A model generated the notes under the pieces. The model saw nothing but the letters and a program-made list of their open reading frames with translations, was not told the DNA's origin and searched no databases. 55,313 bases of DNA from positions 1 through 55,313 of the forward strand of contig CASDZV010000033.1 of assembly GCA_949285905.1 (NCBI GenBank). Direction: 5' to 3'. Origin of the DNA: an uncultured Spirochaetales bacterium (lineage in GTDB: Bacteria; Spirochaetota; Spirochaetia; Sphaerochaetales; Sphaerochaetaceae). Made by a program: the position numbers and the translations under genes. Below, one piece after another: positions 32,719 to 40,386 of this stretch. Numbering within the stretch: the first letter of the stretch is position 1; the number at the start of each line of letters is the position of its first letter.

Positions 32719-34188
32719 TCAGCTGAATATTGGCTTGAGAGCTTCTGAGTAGCTCAGCCAGCGCTTATAGCCGTTTTCATAGACAGCTTTGTCATCATCT
32801 CTCGGGAATGCCTCAGCGCTCTCGTCGTACTGGATGTGCTCCTTCGCGATTTCGCTGATATCTCCACCAGTGAGACACCAGTAGCCGTGAAGAGCAGCAC
32901 CGAAAGCAGCTGCTTCCTTGATGACAGGAACCCTGACAGGGCATCCAGTCATATCTGCAACAAGCTGTCTCCAGACCTTGCTCTTGGCACCGCCGCCTGT
33001 GAGATTGAGAGTCTTCACATCTATACCATTCTCCCTGAATGCATTGAGACCGAGGAGGAATTCATATGTGACACCTTCCAGCGTTGCTCTTGCAATGTTT
33101 CCTTCCGTTACATTTGCCTGATGCATACCGAGAAGAACGCCCTCTCCGTGAGGATAATCCGGCACACGCTCTCCATTGAAGAACGGAAGCATTATAAGCC
33201 CGCCAGCTCCAGCCCCAGCCTCTTCAGCTTCAGCATCGAATGCCTTCACATCCTTTTCAAAGAGTTTTCTCAATGTCTCTGAAGCAACAGTACAGTTCAT
33301 TGTACAGAGAAGCGGCAGCCATGCACCAGCACTGGAGCAGAATGAAGCGAGGCGGAGTGCTTTGTCATGGAATGGATGCGACACAGATGAGAACAGCGTT
33401 CCAGATGTGCCGAGGCTCATCGTCACATTGCCATCCTCCACAGCGCCCGTACCGATAGCACTCATCATGTTATCCCCGCCGCCGGAAGCTATCTGGACAT
33501 CTCCGGAAAGACCAAGTTCAGCAGCTGTTTCCTTTTTTATTCTTCCAATAATCCCAGGCTTGCTGCTGATGGAAGGAAGCTTTTGCATCAGAGCAGGAGC
33601 AACAGCTTCTGCAGCATCCGCATCCCATGTACCTGTGAATACATTCATAATGCCTGTCCCTGATGCATCTCCTTGCTCCATCACAATCTCTCCAGAGAGA
33701 TAGAAGTTGAGATAGTCATGAGGGAGAAGGACATAAGCCATCTTCTCATAAAGCTCTCTGTGATTCTTATACAGCCAGCGGATCTTGCTTGCTGTGTACC
33801 CCGGGAGTATGGGGTTGCCCAGCTTCTCTGCTACAGCTTCCCTTCCGCCAAGAGATGACTCAATCTCCTTGCATTCCAATGCAGTTGATGTGTCGCACCA
33901 GAGCTTGACGTTATAAAGCACTTCTCCATTATCTGAAAGCGGAACAAAACCATGCTGCTGTCCTGATACCGATATAACACGTATTGCTTTCTTCACATCA
34001 TCACTTAAAGCAGAAAAGCATGAACGGACTGCATCCAGCCACCACTCTGCCTTCTGCTCTCTTAGTCCATCATCCCCTTCAATAAGGGAAAGAGGAGACG
34101 AAGAGGAGGCAACAATCCTCTTCTCATCACTGTCATATACGACTACTTTTATACTCTGTGTTCCTGCATCAACGCCTGCTGCAAACAT
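32719..34188 (-). CDS. xylB: Xylulokinase (FGGY family)
   Basis: The product has 489 residues, the usual XylB length, phosphorylating D-xylulose to xylulose 5-phosphate for the pentose phosphate pathway. Recognised motifs are the ATPase start GVDAGTQSIKVVVYD, SGQQHGFVPL, GYTASKIRWL, the DASGTGIMNV loop, GGGDNMMSAIG, and the FGGY-type C-terminal segment LNLTGGGAKSKVWRQLVADMTGCPV. GGAGG precedes the ATG. It stands alone with no xylA or transporter beside it, although a sugar ABC operon lies at 44.9-48.5 kb. Related FGGY kinases for other pentuloses remain possible. Confidence 0.9.
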   Translation of the reverse strand: MFAAGVDAGTQSIKVVVYDSDEKRIVASSSSPLSLIEGDDGLREQKAEWWLDAVRSCFSALSDDVKKAIRVISVSGQQHGFVPLSDNGEVLYNVKLWCDTSTALECKEIESSLGGREAVAEKLGNPILPGYTASKIRWLYKNHRELYEKMAYVLLPHDYLNFYLSGEIVMEQGDASGTGIMNVFTGTWDADAAEAVAPALMQKLPSISSKPGIIGRIKKETAAELGLSGDVQIASGGGDNMMSAIGTGAVEDGNVTMSLGTSGTLFSSVSHPFHDKALRLASFCSSAGAWLPLLCTMNCTVASETLRKLFEKDVKAFDAEAEEAGAGAGGLIMLPFFNGERVPDYPHGEGVLLGMHQANVTEGNIARATLEGVTYEFLLGLNAFRENGIDVKTLNLTGGGAKSKVWRQLVADMTGCPVRVPVIKEAAAFGAALHGYWCLTGGDISEIAKEHIQYDESAEAFPRDDDKAVYENGYKRWLSYSEALKPIFS

Positions 34189-34366
34189 CTATGCCTCCGT
34201 TTTGTCTGAATTAAAATATACTGCAAGATCATAGGGGATTCCATACAAATCGAGTACAAACCACAATTAAGTAAATGGACATGAAGATGCATGAAACTTA
34301 TTTGCTTTTCTTATCTGGAGATATGAGAAATCACGCAAAATTATGAAATAATATTGCAATTTTCTA

Positions 34367-34395
34367 TTGACCAAAATCATGAAATAGCCTAAATT
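34367..34395 (+). promoter_or_regulatory. Promoter of tRNA-Leu
   Basis: TTGACC (34367-34372), 17 nt, TAAATT (34390-34395), with the tRNA starting 13 nt later. The rest of the 34189-34408 gap holds the xylB promoter side (TATATT and AT-rich sequence) and nothing else I can name. Confidence 0.7.
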
Positions 34396-34408
34396 CTTTG
34401 TCTGTCGA

Positions 34409-34490
34409 GCGGTCGTGGTGGAATTGGTAGACACGCTAGCTTGAGGTGCTAGTGGTGAGAGCTGTGCTGGTTCAAGTCCAGTCGACCGCA
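34409..34490 (+). tRNA. tRNA-Leu (anticodon GAG)
   Basis: An 82-nt class II tRNA. The acceptor GCGGTCG pairs with CGACCGC and the D arm is GTGGAATTGGTAGACAC. The anticodon stem CTAGC / GCTAG encloses TTGAGGT, giving GAG. A long variable arm (TGGTGAGAGCTGTG) and the T arm GCTGG-TTCAAGT-CCAGT complete it. The discriminator is A and CCA is not encoded. Confidence 0.95.
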
Positions 34491-34495
34491 ACAGA

Positions 34496-34529
34496 AATCC
34501 TTTCGCAATGAAAAGCGGAAGGATTTTTT
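34496..34529 (+). terminator. Intrinsic terminator of tRNA-Leu
   Basis: TCCTTTCGC pairs with GCGGAAGGA (one mismatch) and is followed by TTTTTT, starting 6 nt after the tRNA. Confidence 0.85.
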
Positions 34530-34627
34530 ATTCTGCACCACCCAATGAGTATCTTCCTGTTCTTTACAATTGAGCACCAAATCCACTGTTTTTACGTAGA
34601 TTTTGAGCAAACACAAAGGGATTTGCC

Positions 34628-34659
34628 TTGACTTCGCAATACCAAGGGGGGGGTACTCT
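34628..34659 (+). promoter_or_regulatory. Candidate promoter with an 8-G tract in the spacer
   Basis: TTGACT (34628-34633) and TACTCT (34654-34659) are separated by 20 nt, the last eight of which are an uninterrupted G run (34646-34653). The -10 is weak (three of six consensus). With five Gs the spacer would be the optimal 17 nt. Poly-G tracts between -35 and -10 vary expression of Treponema pallidum tpr genes by slipped-strand changes. The same role here is inference. Confidence 0.5.
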
Positions 34660-34678
34660 TGAAGTGATGGAGGACAAT

Positions 34679-36580
34679 ATGAGAAGAATATTCTCAATGG
34701 TACTGGCAGCCTTGTTTGTTTTGGCGCTGGTTTCATGTACACAATATGTATCTTTCCCGCTTCCTGATCATGGCTTTGGTAATAGTCAGAGCGGTGAAAT
34801 CAATGAAGTTGAGACAACAAAGGAATTTGCCAGAGAGTTTTCGTTGATCCGGGCTTTCCAGGCCGCAATGAATGGTGAAGAGGGTGTTTCCTTTGACGAG
34901 ACAGCAAGTACACAAAGTATGAAAAAAGGTGCTCAGGTCACAAAACGTCTTTCATTCTCCGGATACAAGCAGGGTGAATATGTCGTTGAGGATGGCACTG
35001 CAGTATTCTCATTCGAAGAGCTGGAATCCGATGATACAGTCTGCTCTGTCAAAGCAGAAGGTCTTGTCATCCAGCAGAATGGGAAAGAGATTATCAGCAA
35101 TCTTGTGATTGATATTGATAATGCAAAAACAAACAACGTACTTCTTGTTGAAGAATCAGATGGTGGATATTCACTATCGGTTCCTTTTCCTGCATCTGAC
35201 CTGGGCATGGAAACTCCCCCTGGGGCAAAATACTTAGTAGATGGCACGGAGTTTATTTATGCAGAAACAGCAGAGGATATTGAATTCGGAGCAGAGGGAA
35301 AAGATCCGCTTGAGGTAATCGGAAGCATAAATCTCAGACAGCTGATAGAGCCATTCAGTGGCGATGAATATATAACTGAAAGTGAAGGCATCAGGCAGAC
35401 ATCCCTTGTTTACGAAGTGGATAACAACAGAAGGATTACATTCTCTCTTGTATTCTCACTCGATTCGTACAAGCTTGGAAATGTTCTCGTTACTGGCGAT
35501 ATCATGATGGAATGCGACAATGATGTCACAAAAACATACAAGCTCTCTACTCCTTCATACCTTCTGGTCAGAGCCGAAGGTGAGACTGCTTATTCCAGAC
35601 TGAAAATAAATGAGATAACAGGCGAAATCAATTGCAATACATCTGTATACTATGGTGCTCTGAAGTTTGCCAGCACGGATATCGGAGCTGTAAACACTTT
35701 ATCATGCACGCTTGATGGCAAGGACTACAGCAAGGATGATGTCTATGGAACTGGTACTCTTGATAACCCATACAGGATATATACCGCAGACATGCTCAGA
35801 TTGCATTTTGTAAATGATGAGGAAACTGCAGCAGGAAAGCATGCGAAACTGATGGCTTCCATCGACTTCGGCGGATACGAGTGGGTACCGACGGAGAGAT
35901 ATGACGCATCACTTGATGGCAATAATATGACTATAAGCAATCTTGTCATCAGAGGTACCAAGACGTCACTGACAGAGGAATTGGGACCGGAGGGAAGAAT
36001 AGAGAATCTCACACTGGACGCTGTCACTTTCCTCCATACATCTTCCAATCAAGGGATAGCCTTGATCGGCGAGCTGTATGGCACAGTTCAGAATGTGCAT
36101 GTTCTCGACTCATGCAAGATAGAAGTCCGGAATGATGCTCCTGGACATATAGGAGCTATCGCTTCTGAGATGTATTCCGGCCTGATTTCCGGTTCCACCA
36201 ATGCCATGGACATTGAAGATGGAAACTATATTGGCGGTATCACAGGAGTTATCTGGGGCGGCGAGATCAGGGAATGCACCAATACTGGAAACCTCGTAGC
36301 AGAAGACGCGCAGATTGGCGGTATTGCCGGAAATGCGTTTGCTGACGAAGATATATTGATTCAAGGCTGTGTGAATAAAGGCAAAATACAATCAGGCTCA
36401 TATGATTCTGTTGGAGGAATCGCAGGAGAAATATCTGTCGATAGTGATACTGCGGCAACAATCCTGAACTGCACGAATTATGGTGATGTAATCAATACTG
36501 ATGAGAGCAAACGTGATGGCATTGCAGGACGGAATTATGGCGCAAGCATCGAGGGATGCGAGAACTATGGGAATGTCTAA
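34679..36580 (+). CDS. Large lipoprotein with C-terminal GLUG-type repeats
   Basis: The product has 633 residues. The ATG at 34679 follows GGAGG; the frame is open back to 34628 through the poly-G tract. MRRIFSMVLAALFVLALVSC is a lipoprotein signal with Cys at residue 20. The N-terminal half is beta-rich and of unknown type. The C-terminal ~250 residues hold repeats of the GLUG kind (GTLDNPYRIYTADML, IGGITGVIWGGEIRECTNTGNL, VGGIAGEI, GIAGRNYGASIEGCENYG). These repeats occur in surface and adhesion proteins of gut bacteria and form beta-helical stalks. It is probably surface-exposed, and a poly-G promoter could make its expression variable. Confidence 0.8.
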   Translation: MRRIFSMVLAALFVLALVSCTQYVSFPLPDHGFGNSQSGEINEVETTKEFAREFSLIRAFQAAMNGEEGVSFDETASTQSMKKGAQVTKRLSFSGYKQGEYVVEDGTAVFSFEELESDDTVCSVKAEGLVIQQNGKEIISNLVIDIDNAKTNNVLLVEESDGGYSLSVPFPASDLGMETPPGAKYLVDGTEFIYAETAEDIEFGAEGKDPLEVIGSINLRQLIEPFSGDEYITESEGIRQTSLVYEVDNNRRITFSLVFSLDSYKLGNVLVTGDIMMECDNDVTKTYKLSTPSYLLVRAEGETAYSRLKINEITGEINCNTSVYYGALKFASTDIGAVNTLSCTLDGKDYSKDDVYGTGTLDNPYRIYTADMLRLHFVNDEETAAGKHAKLMASIDFGGYEWVPTERYDASLDGNNMTISNLVIRGTKTSLTEELGPEGRIENLTLDAVTFLHTSSNQGIALIGELYGTVQNVHVLDSCKIEVRNDAPGHIGAIASEMYSGLISGSTNAMDIEDGNYIGGITGVIWGGEIRECTNTGNLVAEDAQIGGIAGNAFADEDILIQGCVNKGKIQSGSYDSVGGIAGEISVDSDTAATILNCTNYGDVINTDESKRDGIAGRNYGASIEGCENYGNV

Positions 36581-36630
36581 GTTCTCTGTTTCTCCCAAAA
36601 GTACGATTGAAAGTTTTCATGAAAAGCAAA

Positions 36631-36665
36631 GCCTTGCAGCATTCCAGCTGCAAGGCTCTTCTTTT
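36631..36665 (+). terminator. Terminator between the lipoprotein and asnA genes
   Basis: A perfect 10-bp stem, GCCTTGCAGC / GCTGCAAGGC with loop ATTCCA, is followed by TCTTCTTTTT on the plus strand. On the minus strand it is followed by TTTGCTTTTC, so it can probably serve both converging genes. Confidence 0.85.
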
Positions 36666-37684
36666 TAAAGGAGTGAGAATCCTTTTTCTCTGGCTTCCTC
36701 TCGTGCCTGTGGTTGCCAGACAGAGGCCTGGACCTCCCCTACGTGTGCCTTATGGAGAAGGAACATGCAGAGCCTGGACTGTCCGATACCGCCTCCGATA
36801 GTCTGCGGATACTCTCCGCCGAGAAGCCTCTTATGCCAGTAAAGATCCTTACGCTCCATCATGCCACGGATCTCAAGCTGTCTCAGAAGAGACGCTTCAT
36901 CAACTCTTATTCCCATGCTTGAAAGCTCAAGCGAATCAGAGCGGACTGTATCCCACACAATGATATCACCATTGAGGCCATGGTATCCGTTCTCTGTCTC
37001 TGTAGACCAGTCATCATAGTCAGGTGCGCGTCCGGAGTGCGGAGGATTCCCGTATCCGATACCGATAAGGAAAACAGCTCCATAGCGCTTTGCAAGCTCC
37101 TTCTCCCTCTCCTGCGGAGTCAGATCCGGGAACTCCTCTGCAGCCTCCTCCGTGTGCACGAATGTGATAGTCTCCGGAAGCGTGTCATGAAGCACAGGAT
37201 AATCCTCTTCCAGAAGGAATGCTGTGCGCTTGATGGCACTGTAGATATCAGAGACAGTACGCTTGAGATAATCAAGATTACGCTCACTTCGGTCCATCAC
37301 CTTCTCCCAGTCCCACTGGTCAACATAGATTGAATGGATAGCATCGATATCATCATCGGGACGGAGTGCATTCATATCTGTATAAATACCACGGCCAGGC
37401 TTCACGCCATAATCTGCAAGAGCCATCCTCTTCCACTTGGCAAGGGACTGGATGATCTCCATCTTCTCGCCGCCAAGATTCTTGACAGAAAACCTCACTG
37501 GGTTCTCAACGCCATTGAGATCGTCATTTATACCGGAACCCGACGGGACGAATATCGGGGACGTGACTCTGGAAAGCTTCAGAGCACCAGAGAGAGAACG
37601 TTCAAACGTATCTTTTGCATCCTTAATTGCCTTCTCAGTCTCGTGCTGACCAAGAAGCGGTCTGTAATTATCTGGAAAATACAT
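36665..37684 (-). CDS. asnA: Aspartate-ammonia ligase (asparagine synthetase A)
   Basis: The product has 339 residues, close to E. coli AsnA (330). It makes asparagine from aspartate, ammonia and ATP with a class II synthetase-like fold. Diagnostic segments are FVPSGSGINDDLNGVENPVRF, YVDQWDWEKVMDR, LTPQEREKELAKRYGAVFLIGIG and GGIGQSRLCMFLLHKAHVGEVQASVW. The start is placed at 37684: the protein N-terminus MYFPDNYRPLL matches the family, and AATAAT lies 6 nt upstream with TAAACA 17 nt before it. Fourteen more codons upstream are open but would extend into the promoter. Confidence 0.95.
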   Translation of the reverse strand: MYFPDNYRPLLGQHETEKAIKDAKDTFERSLSGALKLSRVTSPIFVPSGSGINDDLNGVENPVRFSVKNLGGEKMEIIQSLAKWKRMALADYGVKPGRGIYTDMNALRPDDDIDAIHSIYVDQWDWEKVMDRSERNLDYLKRTVSDIYSAIKRTAFLLEEDYPVLHDTLPETITFVHTEEAAEEFPDLTPQEREKELAKRYGAVFLIGIGYGNPPHSGRAPDYDDWSTETENGYHGLNGDIIVWDTVRSDSLELSSMGIRVDEASLLRQLEIRGMMERKDLYWHKRLLGGEYPQTIGGGIGQSRLCMFLLHKAHVGEVQASVWQPQAREEAREKGFSLL

Positions 37685-37767
37685 GGCACGATTATTGCAC
37701 TTTCTGCCCATCTTGTTTAGAGCCAATCTATTCGCTATACTGCAAATCGTTTTGGAGAAAGTAAATT

Positions 37768-38193
37768 ATGAAAGACACAGGTTTCTTTGCTGAATTCAAG
37801 AAGTTCATATCGAGAGGCAGCGTCATCGATATGGCAGTAGGTATTGCTGTAGGCGCTGCATTCACCGCAATCATCAACTCATTTGTCGGTGACATCATCA
37901 ACCCTATCATCGGACTTCTCATCGGCGGAATCGATTTCTCGAATCTGCAGATTGTCCTCAAGCCTGCAACAGAGACAACAGCAGCAGTTGCAATCAGATA
38001 TGGAGCATTCATCAATTCCATCATCTCATTCGTCATCATCGCCTTTGCGCTCTTCATTGTCATCAAGGCATTCAACAAGCTCAAGGACGCAAAGAAGAAG
38101 GAAGAGGCAGCAGCTCCTGCAACTCCTCCAGCACCTCCTGCAGATGTACAGCTTCTTACCGAGATCAGAGATCTCCTCAAGAACAGAGAGTAA
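37768..38193 (+). CDS. mscL: Large-conductance mechanosensitive channel
   Basis: The product has 141 residues, usual for Msc[41 protein letters not shown] spans the N-terminal amphipathic helix and the gate-forming first membrane helix. The second helix ([23 protein letters not shown]) and an [23 protein letters not shown] cytoplasmic helix follow. The pentameric pore releases solutes under osmotic downshock. GGAG precedes the ATG, and TATACT upstream may be its -10. A strong terminator follows. Confidence 0.96.
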   Translation: MKDTGFFAEFKKFISRGSVIDMAVGIAVGAAFTAIINSFVGDIINPIIGLLIGGIDFSNLQIVLKPATETTAAVAIRYGAFINSIISFVIIAFALFIVIKAFNKLKDAKKKEEAAAPATPPAPPADVQLLTEIRDLLKNRE

Positions 38194-38209
38194 GCTGAAA
38201 GAAATCGGA

Positions 38210-38236
38210 AAATGGGCTCTAGGGCCCATTTTTTAT
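38210..38236 (+). terminator. Intrinsic terminator of mscL
   Basis: AATGGGC pairs with GCCCATT around a TCTAGG-type loop, followed by TTTTTATTT. Confidence 0.88.
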
Positions 38237-38368
38237 TTAATTTTTCTCTTTCAGAATAAAGAGTTAACAGATTCTTCTTATAAATTTATCAAAAATTGTA
38301 TTGACAATTTATCGTCGCTTCATCATTCTATAGCCGACAAAAGAGAGGGATTCTTAAGGAGTCAGATT

Positions 38369-38731
38369 ATGACAGATTACATGAGGATCCTTGCATACGA
38401 ACTGACGGAGGGCCTCTTACCAGGAGAAGAGATGGCTATCTGCGGCAGTATCCAGAATTACAGAAGGATCCAGAGAAAGATGGGAAGGTATCTTTCCGAG
38501 GCAGATGCCCGGAGAGAATGGAAGGAAAAGGTCTTTGATGAGATTGTCAGTCTTCTAAGGAACGACAGAGTCATCTCGATTGCTACAGGATCGAATATCG
38601 CAGAATTCTTCTTCCCTGTGCTTTATCAGATTGAGAACAATAACTATAGAATCGACAGGAACGAGATCAGGGCACTTATACTGAGGAAGGCCCATGGTTT
38701 CAGGGCCTTTCTATCCAAGCTCATTGCCTGA
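38369..38731 (+). CDS. Hypothetical protein (120 residues)
   Basis: The ATG at 38369 follows TAAGGAG. The frame is open further upstream through mscL only as a shadow. The product starts MTDYMRILAYELTEGLLPGEEMAI and is predicted to be mostly helical, with many charged residues and no signal peptide or membrane segment. I do not recognise it. A 7-bp inverted repeat (AAGGCCC / GGGCCTT, about 38688-38710) lies inside the last codons and is followed by TTTCTATC, so the gene's own terminator may overlap its coding end. It abuts the DJ-1 gene tail to tail with no gap. Confidence 0.6.
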   Translation: MTDYMRILAYELTEGLLPGEEMAICGSIQNYRRIQRKMGRYLSEADARREWKEKVFDEIVSLLRNDRVISIATGSNIAEFFFPVLYQIENNNYRIDRNEIRALILRKAHGFRAFLSKLIA

Positions 38732-39280
38732 TCACTCTTTGTAATAGATAGCTCTTCTCACCTTCTCAGCTTCTTCCCGGCCTTTCAGCATCTCGACGAT
38801 TTCAAGTCCCAGGTCAAAAGCCCAGCCAGCGCTTTTGCCTGTCACGATATTGCCATCAACGACAATACCATCTGCAAAGAAGACTGTATCCGGGGCATAG
38901 TCCTCACAGCCGGGGAAGCATGTAGCCTTTTTCCCTTCCAGAAGACCAAGAGGCGCAAGAACCACTGCAGGAGATGCGCAGATAGCTGCGACAACCCCAG
39001 TCTGCGCAGTCTTCACGACCATCTCATTCACTTTCCACGACTGCGAGAGATTGACGCTTCCAGGCATCCCTCCAGGGCAGAATACAGCCTGATAATCCGC
39101 ATCGCTATCGAGATCATCGATAAGGACATCTGCCTTGACTGTCACTCCATGCGAAGATGTTACATACTCCCCTGTCACACCGACAGTCTTCACGTCAAGT
39201 CCGGCACGTCTCATCACATCAACAGGACATAGAGCCTCTGTCTCCTCAAATCCTTCTGCAAGAAATACAAGAACACTCAC
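38732..39280 (-). CDS. DJ-1/PfpI family protein (YajL-like)
   Basis: The product has 182 residues. MSVLVFLAEGFEETEAL gives the conserved acidic residue near position 14 and VVAAICASPAVVLAPLGLL carries the nucleophilic cysteine. GGMPG precedes it. DJ-1/YajL proteins protect against oxidative or glycation damage, with the precise activity debated. The GTG start overlaps the TGA of the DAHP synthase gene (GTGA), so the two are translationally coupled. Confidence 0.9.
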   Translation of the reverse strand: MSVLVFLAEGFEETEALCPVDVMRRAGLDVKTVGVTGEYVTSSHGVTVKADVLIDDLDSDADYQAVFCPGGMPGSVNLSQSWKVNEMVVKTAQTGVVAAICASPAVVLAPLGLLEGKKATCFPGCEDYAPDTVFFADGIVVDGNIVTGKSAGWAFDLGLEIVEMLKGREEAEKVRRAIYYKE

Positions 39281-40386
39281 AGGATATCCACCTTGCCACC
39301 ACTGGCCTTTGCCTCGCGGAGAAGCACCGCTGCATTCGTTATTATCCTCTCCGTCTCCTCCCAGCCTATGCAGCCATCGGTTACGGAAACACCATACTTG
39401 AGCTCAGCCCGGTTCTGAGGTATCTTCTGCGACCCCTCAGATATATTAGACTCGAGCATGAAGCCCCTGATACTCTTCTCGCCCCATCTCACCTGATCAA
39501 TCACAGCTCTCAGAACACGCTTCTGCCGTCTGAAGTCCTTATGGCTGTTCTGATGTGAGCAGTCAATGATGATTCTCGCGTCCATCCCAGCTTTCCTCAT
39601 CATCTCAGAAGCTTCCTCCACGTCATCCTCATAGTAATTGGGGCCCTGATCGCCGCCTCGGAGAATAAGATGCGTCGCGTCATTGCCTGTAGAGCGGAAG
39701 ACAGCAAGCTTGCCATTGCGTCCTACACCGATGAACGAGGCAGGACTCGAGGCGGCCTTTGCGGCATTCACTGCAGCGGTGAGATCACCTGATGTGCTGT
39801 TCTTGAAACCGACAGCAACCGACAATCCGGATGCAAGAGAGCGGTGTGTCTGGCTCTCTGTAGTACGTGCGCCTATCGAGGACCAGCTCATGATTTCATC
39901 TGTATACTGCGGGACAATGGGGTCCAGAACTTCACAGCCTACAGGAAGCCCTATATCCGTGATATCAATAAGAAGGCGACGTGCAATTCTAAGCCCCTTC
40001 TCGATATCGCCGCTTTCATCCATATCTGGGTCGGTTATGAGCCCCTTCCAGCCAAGTGCGGTCCTGGGTTTCTCGAAATAAGTGCGCATGACGATGAAAA
40101 AGACATCTCCCACTGAGTCACTGAGCTTTTTCAGTCTTCTGGCATAATCGAGAGCGGCAGCTGTGTCATGGATAGAACAGGGACCCACAACAGCAAGAAG
40201 TCTATCATCCTTTCCTTTGATGATGTCATTCACAATGTGCCTGAATGAGGCGATGCGCTCCGCTTCCTCGTCAGAGACTGGAGAGATTGCCTCCATCTCG
40301 GCAGGTGTCGAGAGCGCTTCTATGGAACGTATCCTTAAATCCTGAATATCTCTCATACTCTGGATTCTACTCGTTTTTACGCTCAT
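39277..40386 (-). CDS. aroF: 3-deoxy-7-phosphoheptulonate synthase (DAHP synthase, class I)
   Basis: First step of aromatic amino acid synthesis: phosphoenolpyruvate plus erythrose 4-phosphate. Motifs of the AroF/G/H type are LLAVVGPCSIHD, MRTYFEKPRTALGWKGLI, GARTTESQTHRSLASGLS, GFKNSTSG and IIDCSHQNSHKDF. Two starts are possible. The ATG at 40386 has AAGGGG upstream and gives 369 residues. The ATG at 40356 matches the E. coli N-terminus better (MRDIQDLRI) but has a weak ribosome-binding site. The gene overlaps the acyl-CoA ligase end. Which effector inhibits it cannot be told. Confidence 0.94.
   Translation of the reverse strand: MSVKTSRIQSMRDIQDLRIRSIEALSTPAEMEAISPVSDEEAERIASFRHIVNDIIKGKDDRLLAVVGPCSIHDTAAALDYARRLKKLSDSVGDVFFIVMRTYFEKPRTALGWKGLITDPDMDESGDIEKGLRIARRLLIDITDIGLPVGCEVLDPIVPQYTDEIMSWSSIGARTTESQTHRSLASGLSVAVGFKNSTSGDLTAAVNAAKAASSPASFIGVGRNGKLAVFRSTGNDATHLILRGGDQGPNYYEDDVEEASEMMRKAGMDARIIIDCSHQNSHKDFRRQKRVLRAVIDQVRWGEKSIRGFMLESNISEGSQKIPQNRAELKYGVSVTDGCIGWEETERIITNAAVLLREAKASGGKVDIL

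Noticed and set aside
32516..32752. Hydrophobic 78-codon open frame overlapping the end of xylB
   Set aside because: It has no ribosome-binding site or leaderless-type -10 before any of its starts and overlaps xylB by 34 nt. A single hydrophobic stretch alone is weak evidence.
37685..37726. Upstream start for asnA at 37726
   Set aside because: The 14 extra residues do not match AsnA N-termini and would be encoded by the promoter sequence; the start at 37684 fits both family and promoter spacing.
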